64,000 nucleotides of DNA from Caldilineaceae bacterium (GTDB lineage: Bacteria > Chloroflexota > Anaerolineae > Caldilineales > Caldilineaceae): assembly GCA_020634815.1 (NCBI GenBank), contig JACKBA010000015.1:1-64000 (forward strand), given 5' to 3'. The notes beneath the pieces are model-generated. The model did no database searches. It saw only the letters and a list, made by a program, of their open reading frames with translations, and was not told the DNA's origin. Shown here one piece after another: positions 55,755-63,361 of the stretch. A program made the position numbers and the translations under genes. The stretch's first letter is position 1. Each line of letters opens with the position of its first letter.

Positions 55755-55798
55755 CCAAACGGACAGGCGGAGGGAGAACCCTCCGCCTGTCCGTTTGG
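55755..55798. terminator. 20-bp perfect hairpin after the small secreted gene
   Basis: A perfect 20-bp stem starting CCAAACGGACAGGCGGAGGG closes a 4-base loop (AGAA). It lies 24 bp after the stop. On the plus strand no T-tract follows; on the minus strand the sequence after the stem is T-rich (TTAATTTGTT). It may act in either direction as a terminator or protect RNA ends. Confidence 0.75.
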
Positions 55799-55845
55799 TC
55801 CGCGCTGTCGAGCGCGACTGACGCAGCGGAGACGAAACTCAGTAC

Positions 55846-55872
55846 AATTGTCCCGCGATAGACGGGACAATT
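55846..55872. promoter_or_regulatory. 27-bp inverted repeat, possible operator of the XRE-cupin gene
   Basis: Perfect 10-bp arms AATTGTCCCG and CGGGACAATT are separated by 7 bp. It ends just before a -35-like TTGGTT, 77 bp upstream of the regulator gene, where an autoregulatory site of an XRE protein would be expected. The function is inferred from position and symmetry. Confidence 0.45.
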
Positions 55873-55874
55873 CA

Positions 55875-55905
55875 TTGGTTAGAAGTCTGTGCCTTCAACT
55901 ATAAT
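55875..55905 (+). promoter_or_regulatory. Candidate promoter of the XRE-cupin/Crp pair
   Basis: A perfect -10 hexamer TATAAT (55900-55905) lies 19 bp after TTGGTT (55875-55880). It is 45 bp upstream of the XRE gene start and directly follows the 27-bp palindrome. Confidence 0.55.
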
Positions 55906-55949
55906 CTTGTTTGACGCAAGTGTGACGCAAAAAGGGTGAGGCAGAGATC

Positions 55950-56618
55950 ATGAGCAAACAACGTTCGAGCAGCCAGGCTACGCCGGACGACGCCGGTTCG
56001 GCAGCCCAGGAAGGCCACGTTGGCCAGCGCCTTCGGCAACTTCGCACCGAACGCGGCATGTCCATTCGCGCCTTGGCCGAGGCAAGCGGGCTGTCGGTCA
56101 ACACGCTGAGCCTCATCGAGAATGGTAAAATCTCGCCGAGCGTCAGCACGCTGCACCGCGCTGCAGCGGCGCTGGGCGTGATCATCACCGCGTTTTTCGA
56201 GGTGCCGGCCCCACGCCAGAATGTCGTGTGCTTGCGCTCCGTCCACCGCAACGAAGTTCCCTTTGACCACGGCACGCTGGAGGATCTGGCGGTCGGTTTT
56301 GCCGGTCGCCGCCTGCGCCCCAGCCTCGTCACGCTGGAGCCGCACAACGGCAGCGGCGCCGAGCCCATTGTTCACACCGGCTTTGAGTTCGTCTACTGCC
56401 TGGAAGGCTGCATCACCTACCGCGTCGACGGCCAGGTCTACCGGCTGGCGCCTGGCGACAGTTTGATCTTTGAGTCCCATCTTCCCCATTGCTGGCAAAA
56501 TGAAGAGGACACGCCGGCCAGGATGCTGCTCGTCCTGACCCCCACGGATGATCTCGACCGTCCCGTGCACAGGCACTTCACGGCGGGCGACACGGCCGAG
56601 CAGCAGAACTCGCCATGA
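55950..56618 (+). CDS. XRE-family transcriptional regulator with cupin domain
   Basis: The 222-residue protein has an N-terminal helix-turn-helix (GQRLRQLRTERGMSIRALAE, then LSVNTLSLIENGKISPSVST) at about 25-80 and a C-terminal cupin (about 135-205: GFEFVYCLEGCITYRVDG, YRLAPGDSLIFESHLPHCW). This MocR-unlike HTH-cupin type (SutR/PuuR-like) senses a small ligand or metal in the cupin pocket. The stop overlaps the start of the Crp/Fnr gene (ATGA), so both are made from one message. The targets are unknown; autoregulation at the upstream palindrome is plausible. Confidence 0.93.
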   Translation: MSKQRSSSQATPDDAGSAAQEGHVGQRLRQLRTERGMSIRALAEASGLSVNTLSLIENGKISPSVSTLHRAAAALGVIITAFFEVPAPRQNVVCLRSVHRNEVPFDHGTLEDLAVGFAGRRLRPSLVTLEPHNGSGAEPIVHTGFEFVYCLEGCITYRVDGQVYRLAPGDSLIFESHLPHCWQNEEDTPARMLLVLTPTDDLDRPVHRHFTAGDTAEQQNSP

Positions 56619-57397
56619 TCGCCAATGCCGTACTGATCGACTGCCTGCGGGCTAACCCGGTCTTTGCTCAACTGGACGACGCTGCCCTCGACGTCGTGCT
56701 GGCCGAAGCGACCATCCGCACGGTGGCTCCTGGTGACATTGTCGTGCGCCAGGGCGACGCAGCGAGCGCGTTCGGCGTCCTCGCCGGCGGGCGTGCGAAA
56801 ATGATCCAGGTGACGGCGGATGGCCGCCAGATCCTGTTGCGCTACATTGTTGCCGGGCAAGAATTCGGTCTCATCGCGGCACTGCCAGATCTCGCTTATC
56901 CCCTGACGATCGAAGCGGTAGACGAGTGCCAGGTGCTATATTGGCCAGGCGCCACACTGGCCGCCTATTTCGGGCGCTATCCGCAACTCGCACTCAACGC
57001 GCTGCAGATCATGGTGCTGCGCAACCAGGAGTTGCAGGCGCGCTACCGCGAATTGCTCACCGAGCGCGTGGAGCAACGGTTGGCGCGTGCGCTGTTGCGG
57101 CTGGCGCAAGTGACCGGCTCCTGCGACAAAGACGGTACCTTGATTACGTTACCCCTCACGCGCGAGGATCTTGCCGAGCTTGTTGGGACCACGCTCTATA
57201 CGGTGAGTCGCACGCTCAGTCAGTGGGACCAGGCGGGCCTCGTGAATACCGGGCGCGAGCGTGTGGTTGTCACCGACGCGGCCGGGCTGGAAGCCATTGC
57301 CGGTACGGCCGAAGTTCTCCCCGTGAGCTGCGTTGCACCCTGTGCCCTGGTCGAGATGATGACGGCCGCACGTGCGGCCCGCACGCCTCGCACATAG
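56615..57397 (+). CDS. Crp/Fnr-family transcriptional regulator
   Basis: The 260-residue protein has an N-terminal cyclic-nucleotide-type effector domain (about 12-130: VAPGDIVVRQGDAASAFGVLAGGRAKM, then GQEFGLIAALPDLAYPLTIEAVDECQVL) and a C-terminal winged helix (about 150-225: LTREDLAELVGTTLYTVSRTL is the recognition region). The canonical cAMP-binding Arg/Ser set is not obvious, so the effector is uncertain; no N-terminal Fe-S cysteines like those of Fnr are present. The C-terminal tail has three cysteines (SCVAPC, ALVEMM region). It is co-translated with the XRE-cupin gene. Confidence 0.9.
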   Translation: MIANAVLIDCLRANPVFAQLDDAALDVVLAEATIRTVAPGDIVVRQGDAASAFGVLAGGRAKMIQVTADGRQILLRYIVAGQEFGLIAALPDLAYPLTIEAVDECQVLYWPGATLAAYFGRYPQLALNALQIMVLRNQELQARYRELLTERVEQRLARALLRLAQVTGSCDKDGTLITLPLTREDLAELVGTTLYTVSRTLSQWDQAGLVNTGRERVVVTDAAGLEAIAGTAEVLPVSCVAPCALVEMMTAARAARTPRT

Positions 57398-57704
57398 ACT
57401 CCCTTCTCATCCAGTCCAATCTCAACGCTACGCCAGACCTGGCATCTTTCCACGCGCAAAGGATTGCCGCGGAACCCCGGCGATGAATGCCTCCTTGCGC
57501 CAGCGCAAAGACACGGTGCGCCATCTCTGCTATGGTCACAGATAGCATGGACCTTTTCATCATCTGGCATGCGCCGGCGTGCGAGATCAACAAGAAGTGG
57601 AGAATTCGAGATGGCGACAATTTGGACCAATCGACCACATCACGTTCGAGATTCTCGATCGAAGTGAACTTCAGGCCGTCATGGCGTGAATGGCGAGGTG
57701 ATTT
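57398..57704. other. 307-bp gap with no recognised feature
   Basis: No ORF with a plausible start and family, no strong inverted repeat and no promoter pair were recognised. A GAGGTGA just before 57705 is the Shine-Dalgarno of the next small gene. Confidence 0.5.
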
Positions 57705-57872
57705 ATGCTTGCTACCTATGAAAAAGTGACCGAAGTGACACTCGCCCAGAACGGCATCTGCTGCCGCATCTGCCGCGGGCTGGGCGTCTGCTATCTGGCC
57801 TGTCTGCTGTCGCCCGTGGCGCTGCTGCTACTCGTGCTGGCGGCAGCACTAGTTTCCTTATTCGGGCTATAA
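57705..57872 (+). CDS. 55-residue Cys-rich single-pass membrane peptide
   Basis: A short frame from ATG 57705 to TAA 57872 has GAGGTGA 4-10 bp upstream. It reads MLATYEKVTEVTLAQNGICC, then RICRGLGVCYLACLLSPV, then a pure hydrophobic helix ALLLLVLAAALVSLFGL. The cysteine set (CC, C, C, C) just before the helix could bind a metal or cluster, or form disulphides. No family is recognised. The following hairpin (57919-57965) fits as its terminator. Coding status rests on the ribosome-binding site and protein-like composition. Confidence 0.6.
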   Translation: MLATYEKVTEVTLAQNGICCRICRGLGVCYLACLLSPVALLLLVLAAALVSLFGL

Positions 57873-57918
57873 GAAGCCGAAACTCTGTCCCGCTATCTGC
57901 GGGTTCCAGTTTCACTGC

Positions 57919-57965
57919 TGCTGCGCTGGTGCACCGTTACAAATTGCTGCTGCACCAGCGCAGCA
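57919..57965. terminator. 15-bp inverted repeat between convergent genes
   Basis: TGCTGCGCTGGTGCA (57919-57933) is perfectly complementary to 57951-57965 around a 17-bp spacer. It sits between the end of the small membrane gene (plus) and the end of the isomerase gene (minus, stop at 57977), so it could terminate both. There is no long T-tract. Confidence 0.6.
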
Positions 57966-57976
57966 ACTCAGGACGC

Positions 57977-58834
57977 CTAGCCGCTAACTTCCTCACAGCC
58001 GGCCTGCTCCATGAGCGAACGCAGCGCCTTCACCGCGTAGGCCATGCCCTCCGGCCCGCTAAAGCCGCTGCTGTGCCCGGCAATGGCCAGATGCGGCTCC
58101 AGCGCCAACACGCCCTGGTAGCCGGCCGCGCGCAGATGTTCCAGCAATGAGCCTACGTGCCCGTCGCCTTCACCTGCGGCGCAGACCGTACCGTCGCGCA
58201 GGAAGGCATCCTTGATGTGCACGTAGCCGATATATTGGCTGAGAACGGGCCAGCCGCGCGCAGTTACGTCCGCTTCGCCCACCTGCACGAAGTTGGCCGG
58301 GTCCCACGCAAAGCGCACGTTCGGCCGGTCCAGCCCGCGCAAGATTTGCGCGCAGCGATCGATTGTGTCGCCGACGATCTCCTTCTCGTTTTCCAGCAGC
58401 AATTCGTAGCCCGCGGCCGCCGCATGGTCGGCCAGCACGGCCAGCCGATCGATCGCTTGCGCCACGTACGCGTCGTAGTGCGCGTTCGTCGAGATGTCCG
58501 GCGGGTAGTAGGAGAAGATGCGGATACGCCGCGTACCGACGATCGCCGCCGTGCGCATGATGCGGTCGAGCTTGCGCAACTCGCCATCCATCGGCTCGTC
58601 GATCGGCGACTTGCCGATGGGGCTGCCGATGGCGCCGACGCGCACGCCCATCTTGGCGGCCAGCGCCGCGACCTTGCCCGCTTCGTCGTCATCCAGATCG
58701 AGCACATTCTTGCCCCAGGCCGTGCGCAGCTCGAGCTGCCCAACCTGCAACTCCTGCAAAACGGCAAGCTGGTCAAAAAGATTCACGGCGATTTCGTCGC
58801 CAAACGCACTGAGAGAAAACGTTGCGTGACTCAC
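57977..58834 (-). CDS. Sugar phosphate isomerase/epimerase family (TIM barrel)
   Basis: The frame is open to 59149, but that overlaps the dehydrogenase gene; a GTG at 58834 preceded by GGAG is the likely start, giving 285 residues. It has the xylose-isomerase-like barrel with likely metal ligands in LLLENEKEIV, FAWDPANFVQ (D), YVHIKDAF (H) and LALEPHLA (E). RIRIFSYYPPDISTNAHYD is a distinctive loop. It starts 19 bp after the dehydrogenase stop, so the two form an operon with a second isomerase upstream. Substrate unknown. Confidence 0.88.
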   Translation of the reverse strand: MSHATFSLSAFGDEIAVNLFDQLAVLQELQVGQLELRTAWGKNVLDLDDDEAGKVAALAAKMGVRVGAIGSPIGKSPIDEPMDGELRKLDRIMRTAAIVGTRRIRIFSYYPPDISTNAHYDAYVAQAIDRLAVLADHAAAAGYELLLENEKEIVGDTIDRCAQILRGLDRPNVRFAWDPANFVQVGEADVTARGWPVLSQYIGYVHIKDAFLRDGTVCAAGEGDGHVGSLLEHLRAAGYQGVLALEPHLAIAGHSSGFSGPEGMAYAVKALRSLMEQAGCEEVSG

Positions 58835-58853
58835 AGGTACTCTCCAATCTTGG

Positions 58854-59984
58854 CTATAGATTGACATCCACAGGCCGGCCGTGGGCCTGCAATTCGGCAA
58901 GGAGTTGCGCATAGCCAGCTCGGTCCAGCGGGAAATCGACCGCCTGCCCGCGCCGGCTCGACAGCGTGATGGCGTTGGCCATCTCCAGCGACATGCGCGC
59001 CGATGCGCCGTCTGCAACAAGCGGTGCACCCGCTGTGATCGCTTCGTAGAGGTTGGCATAGATATCGTCGTGCGACCCTGTGCCGTCGAGCAGGGTGACG
59101 TCGACTTCCTGCTGGCTCGGGCCGCTGTAAATCTCCTCGGTCTCGCCAAAGAAGGCGGTCAGCTCCTGGTCGAAGCGGTCGAAACGCAGCGTGCCGGGCG
59201 CAATCTCCAGCCGGCCGCGCGTGCCCAGTATCTCCAGCCGCTCCGGCTGGCCCGATTCGGCGGTGCTGGCGTGCAGCGAGCCGATCGCGCCGTTGGGCCA
59301 CTCGAACATGGCCTGCACCGTGTCCTCGGTCTCGATGGGATGAAGGGTCGTACGCGCCCACGCCACCAGTCGCGCCGGCAGCCCCATGAAATGGCAGAGC
59401 AGATCGAGGTTGTGCGGCGACTGGTTAAGCAGCACGCCGCCGCCTTCGCCGTTCCACGTGCCGCGCCAGGGCGACATGCGGAAGTATTTGTGCGAGCGCG
59501 GCCAGACGGCCACCATGCTGACGTGCTGCACCTCGCCCACCTCGCCGCGGCGCAGGAGGTCGATCGCCGTGCGCACTTCGGGCCGCGTGCGATGCTGGAA
59601 GTTCACCGCCAGCAGGCGATTGGCGGCCGCCGCGGCGTCGATCATGCGGTCGGCGGCGTTCACCTCGATGGCCATGGGCTTTTCCACGAGCACGTGCGCG
59701 CCATGCTCCAGCGCGGCGATGGCGGCCGTCGGGTGCGAGGTGTGCGGTGTCATGATGACAGCCAGGTCGGGATCCGCTGCGGCGAGCAGGTCGCGGTAGC
59801 TGGCGAAAAAGGGCACGCCGTGCGCTTCGGCGCGTGCCTGGCCGCGCGCCGGGTCGATGTCGGCCATGCCGATCAGCTCGAAGCGCGCCGGGTCGGCGGC
59901 CTTCTCATGCAGGGGATAGATGCTGGCGCCGCAGCCGATGAAGACGGTGCGCAGGCGGGGTGTGGGTGGGTTGGTATCGTTCAT
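58854..59984 (-). CDS. Gfo/Idh/MocA family oxidoreductase
   Basis: The 376-residue dehydrogenase has a Rossmann start RLRTVFIGCGASIYPLHEKA, the catalytic E101-K102-P103 in HVLVEKPMAIEV, and a second domain with LNQSPHNLDLLCHFMG containing active-site His residues. NAD(P)-dependent oxidation of a sugar or polyol is the family role. It lies between two TIM-barrel isomerases on the same strand, with a 74-bp spacer upstream that holds a tandem repeat. It is the third Gfo/Idh/MocA gene in this window and is not obviously a recent duplicate of the others. Confidence 0.93.
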   Translation of the reverse strand: MNDTNPPTPRLRTVFIGCGASIYPLHEKAADPARFELIGMADIDPARGQARAEAHGVPFFASYRDLLAAADPDLAVIMTPHTSHPTAAIAALEHGAHVLVEKPMAIEVNAADRMIDAAAAANRLLAVNFQHRTRPEVRTAIDLLRRGEVGEVQHVSMVAVWPRSHKYFRMSPWRGTWNGEGGGVLLNQSPHNLDLLCHFMGLPARLVAWARTTLHPIETEDTVQAMFEWPNGAIGSLHASTAESGQPERLEILGTRGRLEIAPGTLRFDRFDQELTAFFGETEEIYSGPSQQEVDVTLLDGTGSHDDIYANLYEAITAGAPLVADGASARMSLEMANAITLSSRRGQAVDFPLDRAGYAQLLAELQAHGRPVDVNL

Positions 59985-60005
59985 GGGTTCTTTGGTGATT
60001 GATGG

Positions 60006-60045
60006 GATGACAGGGTGACAAGATGACAGGGTGACAAGATGACAG
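60006..60045. repeat. 16-bp tandem repeat
   Basis: GATGACAGGGTGACAA is repeated at 60006-60021 and 60022-60037, with half a unit following (60038-60045). It fills the spacer between the dehydrogenase and the upstream isomerase gene. It is probably a slippage-prone repeat; no regulatory role is evident. Confidence 0.85.
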
Positions 60046-60058
60046 CCGTGTTGCGGAC

Positions 60059-60898
60059 CTAGCTCTGCTGCGCCACCTGGCGTAAAAAGGCCAGGTTCTG
60101 GCGCAGCGCCTCACGTGACGGGTAGGCCTGGCTGAAATCCTCGACGACGACCCAGCCATCATAGCCCACGGCACGCAGGGCGGCAAAGAGTGCGGGAAAG
60201 TCGACGACGCCGTCGCGCAGCGGCGCCCAGCGCGGCCGCCACACGCCGCCTGCGGCCGGCCGGTCAAATGCGGCGTTCTTGACGTGCACATGGCCGAGAT
60301 ACGGACCCAGCGTCTCCAGCCCGCGGCGGAAGTCTTCGTGCCCCTCGTAGACCATGTTACCGCAATCGTGAATGACGCCGATGAGCGCGGGGTCGAAGCG
60401 CTCCACCAGGCGAAGGGCGGCCGACGCGCTGGCGGCGATGGTGCCGTGGTGCATCTCGATGAGCGCCTTGACGCCCGATATCCTCATCCGTTCTTCGACG
60501 CCGGCCAGGAAGTCGACCGTCTGGCCAAAGAGCGCGGCGAAGCTGCCCGGTGCGTTGGTGTGGGCCACGCCGACGCGGATCGACGGCGCGCCCACCGTCA
60601 CGGCAAAGCGCATGGCAATCTCCACGGCGGCCAGATCGCCGACGTCGATGTAGGTGCCCAGGTTCGGGATGTGCAGCCCGGCCTGCGCGGCCAGGGAGAG
60701 GCCGCGCTCTGCATCGGCCAACGTCGGCGAAAGGGTACAAAGGTTGTTGCGCCAGAAGGAAGGCGCCTGATCGCGCACCGCATCCGGCACCGTGGTCACG
60801 CGCCACTCCACACCGTCGTAGCCGGCCGCCGCCAGTTCGGCAACCGCCTCCTCCGGTGTGAGGTCGGGCAGCATGACGGTAAAGACGCCAAAGTTCAT
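60059..60898 (-). CDS. Sugar phosphate isomerase/epimerase family (TIM barrel)
   Basis: The 279-residue barrel protein starts MNFGVFTVMLPDLTPEEAV. Probable metal ligands lie in ALIEMHHGTI (E), VIHDCGNMVYEGH (D, H), GHVHVKNAAF (H) and WVVVEDFSQ (E). The first gene of the minus cluster 60898-57977, it likely acts with the following dehydrogenase and second isomerase in one catabolic route. Its sequence is distinct from the isomerases at 53986 and 57977, so different substrates or steps are expected. Confidence 0.9.
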   Translation of the reverse strand: MNFGVFTVMLPDLTPEEAVAELAAAGYDGVEWRVTTVPDAVRDQAPSFWRNNLCTLSPTLADAERGLSLAAQAGLHIPNLGTYIDVGDLAAVEIAMRFAVTVGAPSIRVGVAHTNAPGSFAALFGQTVDFLAGVEERMRISGVKALIEMHHGTIAASASAALRLVERFDPALIGVIHDCGNMVYEGHEDFRRGLETLGPYLGHVHVKNAAFDRPAAGGVWRPRWAPLRDGVVDFPALFAALRAVGYDGWVVVEDFSQAYPSREALRQNLAFLRQVAQQS

Positions 60899-61150
60899 GA
60901 GCGGGATTCCTTGTTGTTGGGCGATTGACTCGTCACGTTAAGCGTAGCCTAGATTCACCAACTTCCCAAACCAGGCGCAACCAGGACGGGTGGGGAACTG
61001 ATTACGAAATCTTCTTGATCCCTTGCCGCTTCGGTGGTCTCCGGTCTATAATGGGCTGGAGAGTAGCGAACCGCGCCCCTTCCTCCTCTGCTCAAAGGTA
61101 GCAACGCAACGAATGCGTTCGACCGGCATTTGTTCGCTACGGAGAGCACC

Positions 61151-62605
61151 ATGCATGAATCTACAGTACCAGGCGAATCGACCTCCAGTCAGGTAGCCGA
61201 AGCAGCGATGGAAGAGCTTCCGGTGGCCGCATGTGTAATCGGCGGCAACGGCTTACGCCTGCTTCTCGCCAACGCTGCCTTCCGCGCCCTTGCCCCAGAA
61301 GGGATGCTCGTCGGTGTGTCAGTCGATGGGGCTGAACCGGCGCCGGGCCGGCGCTTTGGCAAGATTTGCCGGGAGGTTCTGGAGAGCGGCGCCACCCAGT
61401 CGCTGATTGATGTGCCGTCCCGGCTGTTGCGGGACACATCCGAAGCGCCAGAGGAGGCGTTCCATACCTGGGTATTTCAGCGTCTCGAACTCCCTGGGGA
61501 CGTGGAGCAGGCCGTCATCTGCATCGCCTGGGAGGCGACCGAACACGGACAAACGGACAATCGGCTGCGTGAGAGCGAGGAACGCTACCGCCAACTGCTG
61601 GAGGTTTCGCCGGTCGGCGTGGCCGTCCATGCCGGGGGCACGTTGGTTTTCACGAACCCGGCCGGGGCGACACTCTTGGGGGCGAGCACGCCCGAAGATC
61701 TGATCGGCACGCCCATCACCAGGATCATTCATCCGGCCAACCTGGCCGCAGCCGCGGCGCGGATCGGACGAATGATGGCCGGCGAGACGGGTCTCTATCC
61801 GGTCGAAGATCGTTACGTACGGCTGGATGGCCAAGAGATAGATGTGGAGGTGATGGCGGTTTCCCTGGCGTACGAGGGCAAGCCGGCGGTGCAGGTCATC
61901 GTTCAGGACATCACCGAGCGCAAGCGCGCCGAGGAAGAGTTGCGCCTCAGCCGCGACCGCCTGGCCCAGTTGTCGCTGCGCCTGGTGGAAGCGCAGGAAA
62001 GCGAACGCCGCGCCATTGGCCGCGAGTTGCACGACCAGTTCGGCCAGATGCTCACGGCCATGAAGATCACCCTCGACATCGCGGCACAACTGCCGCCGGA
62101 CGCGGCAGCCCGGAAGATCGCCCAGGCGCAGGAACTTGCCGGCGACCTGCTCAGTCGAGTCAGCCGGCTCTCCATGGAATTGCGCCCGGCCATGCTCGAC
62201 GACCTCGGCCTTGTTCCGGCGCTGGTCTGGCTGATCAACCGCTTCCAGCAACAGGCGGGCATTGATGTGACTTTCAAGCATAGCGGCGTGGAGGGCAGGC
62301 GGTTTGCGCCCGTAATCGAGACGACCGCCTTCCGTATCGTGCAGGAAGCGTTGACCAACATCGCGCGCCACGCCCAGGCCATGCACGCGGGAATCAGGGT
62401 GTCGTCGCCTGATGGCTGGCTCGAGATCGAAATCGACGACAACGGCGTTGGCTTTGACCCCAAGGAGGCACTGGCAAACCGGCGCGGGTTGACCGGGATG
62501 CGCGAACGCGCGCTACTCGTCAACGGCACCTTTGCGATCGAGTCGTCGCCAGGGCAAGGCACGCACAAACTCATTCGATTGCCCATATCCGAGGAGAATG
62601 CATGA
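61151..62605 (+). CDS. PAS-containing sensor histidine kinase (NarX/HisKA_3 type)
   Basis: The ATG at 61151 has GGAGAG upstream and is preferred to the one at 61130, giving 484 residues. There is no TM segment, so it is cytoplasmic. An N-terminal PAS-like region (about 20-130) is followed by a canonical PAS domain (about 143-258, ending VIVQDITERKRAEEEL), then a HisKA_3 dimerisation domain with the phospho-accepting H294 in GRELHDQFGQ, and a HATPase (ALTNIARHAQA, DDNGVGFDP, GLTGMRERA). It overlaps the response regulator gene by 4 bp and phosphorylates it. The PAS ligand is unknown. Confidence 0.94.
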   Translation: MHESTVPGESTSSQVAEAAMEELPVAACVIGGNGLRLLLANAAFRALAPEGMLVGVSVDGAEPAPGRRFGKICREVLESGATQSLIDVPSRLLRDTSEAPEEAFHTWVFQRLELPGDVEQAVICIAWEATEHGQTDNRLRESEERYRQLLEVSPVGVAVHAGGTLVFTNPAGATLLGASTPEDLIGTPITRIIHPANLAAAAARIGRMMAGETGLYPVEDRYVRLDGQEIDVEVMAVSLAYEGKPAVQVIVQDITERKRAEEELRLSRDRLAQLSLRLVEAQESERRAIGRELHDQFGQMLTAMKITLDIAAQLPPDAAARKIAQAQELAGDLLSRVSRLSMELRPAMLDDLGLVPALVWLINRFQQQAGIDVTFKHSGVEGRRFAPVIETTAFRIVQEALTNIARHAQAMHAGIRVSSPDGWLEIEIDDNGVGFDPKEALANRRGLTGMRERALLVNGTFAIESSPGQGTHKLIRLPISEENA

Positions 62606-63246
62606 GCACCATCATCCTGGCCGACGATCATCAGATTCTGCGCGAGTCACTCTGCCTGCTGCTCAATTCGCAGCCTGACTTTCAGGTTATTGCCGAGGCG
62701 GGCGATGGGCGGGAGGCGTTGCAGTTGACCGAGCAGCTCAAGCCAGATGTCTTGATCGTGGATATGATGATGCCCGGCCTCTCGGGACTGGACGTTGCCC
62801 GCCAGGTCAGACGGGCGGTCCCGGCGACCAAGGTGATCGTGCTGTCCATGCACGATACGGAGAGTTACGTGGTCGAATCGCTGGAAGCGGGCGCCGTCGG
62901 CTACGTGTTGAAACAAAGCTCGTCCCAGGAGCTGACCCATGCCATCCGCGAGGCGCGAGCCGGTCACCTCTTTTTGAGTCCCTCGCTCAACGAACGCGCC
63001 ATCCAGGCGTACATCCAGCGCGCCCAGGAGTCGCGCACGGAAGAACCGCACGACACGCTCACCGTGCGCGAACGGGAGGTGCTCACCCTGGCGGCCGAAG
63101 GGTTGAGCAATCCGCAGATCGCCGAGCGCCTGACGCTCAGCGTGCGCACGGTTGAGATGCATCGCTCAAATCTCATGAAGAAGCTGGGCCTGAAGTCGCA
63201 GACCGACCTGGTCAAGTATGCCGTGCGGCGCGGCCTCGTAGTATAG
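62602..63246 (+). CDS. NarL/FixJ-family response regulator
   Basis: The 214-residue protein has a receiver domain (D54 in LIVDMMMPGLSG, acidic pair in LADDH, K near VLKQSS) and a LuxR-type HTH (about 150-210: LTVREREVLTLAAEGLSNPQI, then LTLSVRTVEMHRSNLMKKLG). It is the partner of the upstream HisKA_3 kinase, with overlapping genes (ATGA). DNA targets are unknown. Confidence 0.95.
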   Translation: MSTIILADDHQILRESLCLLLNSQPDFQVIAEAGDGREALQLTEQLKPDVLIVDMMMPGLSGLDVARQVRRAVPATKVIVLSMHDTESYVVESLEAGAVGYVLKQSSSQELTHAIREARAGHLFLSPSLNERAIQAYIQRAQESRTEEPHDTLTVREREVLTLAAEGLSNPQIAERLTLSVRTVEMHRSNLMKKLGLKSQTDLVKYAVRRGLVV

Positions 63247-63361
63247 GGCGGCGACTACCGGGTGCTTCTGCCCAAAATACCGTACCCTTCCGGCTATTCA
63301 CCCCCCCACATCTCTGATACCTTGAACACAGAGCTATGTGTAGTCAAGGTCAGAGGCAATC

